This document shows positions 4,967 to 5,564 of a stretch of DNA of 5,564 nucleotides, one piece after another. The stretch is from Lachnospiraceae bacterium UBA1066 (GTDB lineage Bacteria; Bacillota; Clostridia; Lachnospirales; Lachnospiraceae): assembly GCA_002316215.1 (NCBI GenBank), contig DCDB01000308.1, positions 1 through 5,564 of the forward strand. Reading direction: 5' to 3'. The notes under the pieces were generated by a model. The model was not told the DNA's origin, made no database searches, and was given only the letters and a program-made list of their open reading frames with translations. Both the position numbers and the translations under genes were made by a program. The number at the start of each line of letters is the position of its first letter. The stretch's first letter is position 1.

Positions 4967-5056
4967 ATTCCTAAATTCAAAAAGAAGTAAATGTAAGAAA
5001 TGTTTGTAGTTACGGATCTGTTAAAGATGGCAGTTTACGAAGGGTAGGAGTTAAAA

Positions 5057-5564
5057 ATGCTGAGAAAATATATAAAACAAATGATGGCTCTTTTAATAGT
5101 GGTTGCAATGCTATCATCATCTTTTATGTTTTCTACGGTTCCCACATCAGCAGAAGGGGAGACGAAAACAACAGAGTCGGCGGAAACTGTGAAATCCACT
5201 GATGCTGCTGCAGGCGTTGCGGTATCTGATACGGCAGGCACTGCGGCTGTTGAAAGTACGCCTTCTAAAGACCCGGAATCTGCCGGATCCACTGAGACGG
5301 CTTCCGGTCAGCAGGCTTCTGTGCAGGCGTCGGATAACAGCCAGAAATCTGTCACAGATTCTGTGCCTGAAACGACAGCCTCCTCTGAGAAACAAAAAAC
5401 GGAAAGCAAAGCCGATACGAATTCGAATGCCGCTGGCACTACAACAAATAGCAGTACAGCAACCAGCAGTACAAAGAACAACAGCACAGTAACCAGCAGC
5501 GCAGCAACCAGCAGTACAACAAGCAGCACTGCTTCATCGAAGGTTACTTTAAGCAATCAGACGA
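5057..5564 (+). CDS. Ser/Thr-rich exported protein, 3' end beyond the window (partial)
   Basis: An open frame of 169 codons runs off the right edge with no stop. ATG at 5057 has TAGGAG (5045-5050) six bases upstream. The start is a signal peptide: basic MLRKYIKQ, a hydrophobic core (about 10-25), and PTSA with likely cleavage after A32. The visible mature part is low-complexity and rich in Ser, Thr, Ala and Glu. It becomes an almost pure Ser/Thr/Asn/Ala tract from about residue 127, with repeated TSST-like units. Such tracts are typical of surface-protein stalks or linkers in front of a functional domain, which would lie outside the window. No catalytic domain is seen, so adhesin, cell-wall hydrolase or other roles cannot be separated. 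A three-repeat operator and an activator-type promoter precede it, suggesting control by the nearby LytTR regulator. A frame on the other strand here is an artefact of the repeats. Confidence 0.85.
   Translation, partial: MLRKYIKQMMALLIVVAMLSSSFMFSTVPTSAEGETKTTESAETVKSTDAAAGVAVSDTAGTAAVESTPSKDPESAGSTETASGQQASVQASDNSQKSVTDSVPETTASSEKQKTESKADTNSNAAGTTTNSSTATSSTKNNSTVTSSAATSSTTSSTASSKVTLSNQT
5439..5534 (+). repeat. Degenerate Ser/Thr codon repeat tract
   Basis: ACCAGCAGTACA-like units recur (for example around 5460, 5491 and 5509), encoding TSST, TVTSS and TSSTTSST. Short near-identical codon units like these can change length by slippage or recombination, so copy number may differ among strains. 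Confidence 0.6.

Larger units (their letters stand above)
4805..5056. other. Regulatory intergenic region of 252 bases
   Basis: No gene is supported here. From left to right it holds a poor hairpin candidate around the preceding stop codon, a lone weak CAAC at 4845, the three-repeat operator array, a -10 box, an AT-rich leader of roughly 85 bases, and the RBS of the gene at 5057. Confidence 0.6.

Noticed and set aside
5308..5556. Minus-strand frame with a very hydrophobic Val/Leu-rich product, plus other frames at 5035-5492
   Set aside because: These are mirror images of the Ser/Thr codon repeats in the exported protein gene; the apparent membrane segments come from the complement of AGC/ACA repeats.
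1..5564. CRISPR array, tRNA, rRNA, insertion sequence or prophage signals
   Set aside because: No regularly spaced long repeats with unique spacers, no cloverleaf or rRNA-like segments, and no transposase or integrase frame were found.

Overview
The window looks like a mid-GC bacterial chromosome, most likely from the Bacillota or a relative. The clues are strong GGAGG-type ribosome binding sites (RBSs), several TTG/GTG starts, U-tract terminators, a LytTR response regulator and Ser/Thr-rich exported proteins. I cannot name a genus from the sequence. All supported genes are on the + strand.

Left part (about 1-2504): a compact potassium-uptake operon. Two separate single-domain RCK/TrkA-N proteins (89-538 and 528-962) overlap each other. 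The second overlaps a TrkH-type channel subunit (959-2443) by an ATGA junction. A good intrinsic terminator (2468-2504) ends the operon. The second RCK protein has lost the canonical nucleotide-binding glycine motif, so the pair looks asymmetric.

Middle (2505-3176): AT-rich, with no conventional long gene. It holds a possible promoter, a TTG-start 57-codon ORF with an excellent RBS (2642-2815), a second strong terminator (2814-2863), an imperfect dyad (2891-2918) and an array of direct repeats (2945-3026).

Right part (3177-5564): a LytTR response regulator (3177-3887, TTG start), then a chain of small ORFs joined by stop/start overlaps. These are a doubtful 36-codon ORF, a 208-aa exported protein of unknown function and a 57-aa possible membrane peptide. 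After a 252-bp intergenic region a Ser/Thr-rich exported protein begins at 5057 and runs off the window.

The most interesting signal is regulatory. The motif CGATTNCAAC occurs as direct repeats with a 21-bp period, two pairs before the regulator gene and three copies before the Ser/Thr-rich gene. In both arrays the last repeat sits the same distance from a -10 box that lacks a recognisable -35. This fits one LytTR regulator activating its own operon and the adjacent surface or secreted protein. No sensor kinase is visible in the window. The inducing signal, and any role for the small exported ORFs or the 57-codon ORF, are inference.
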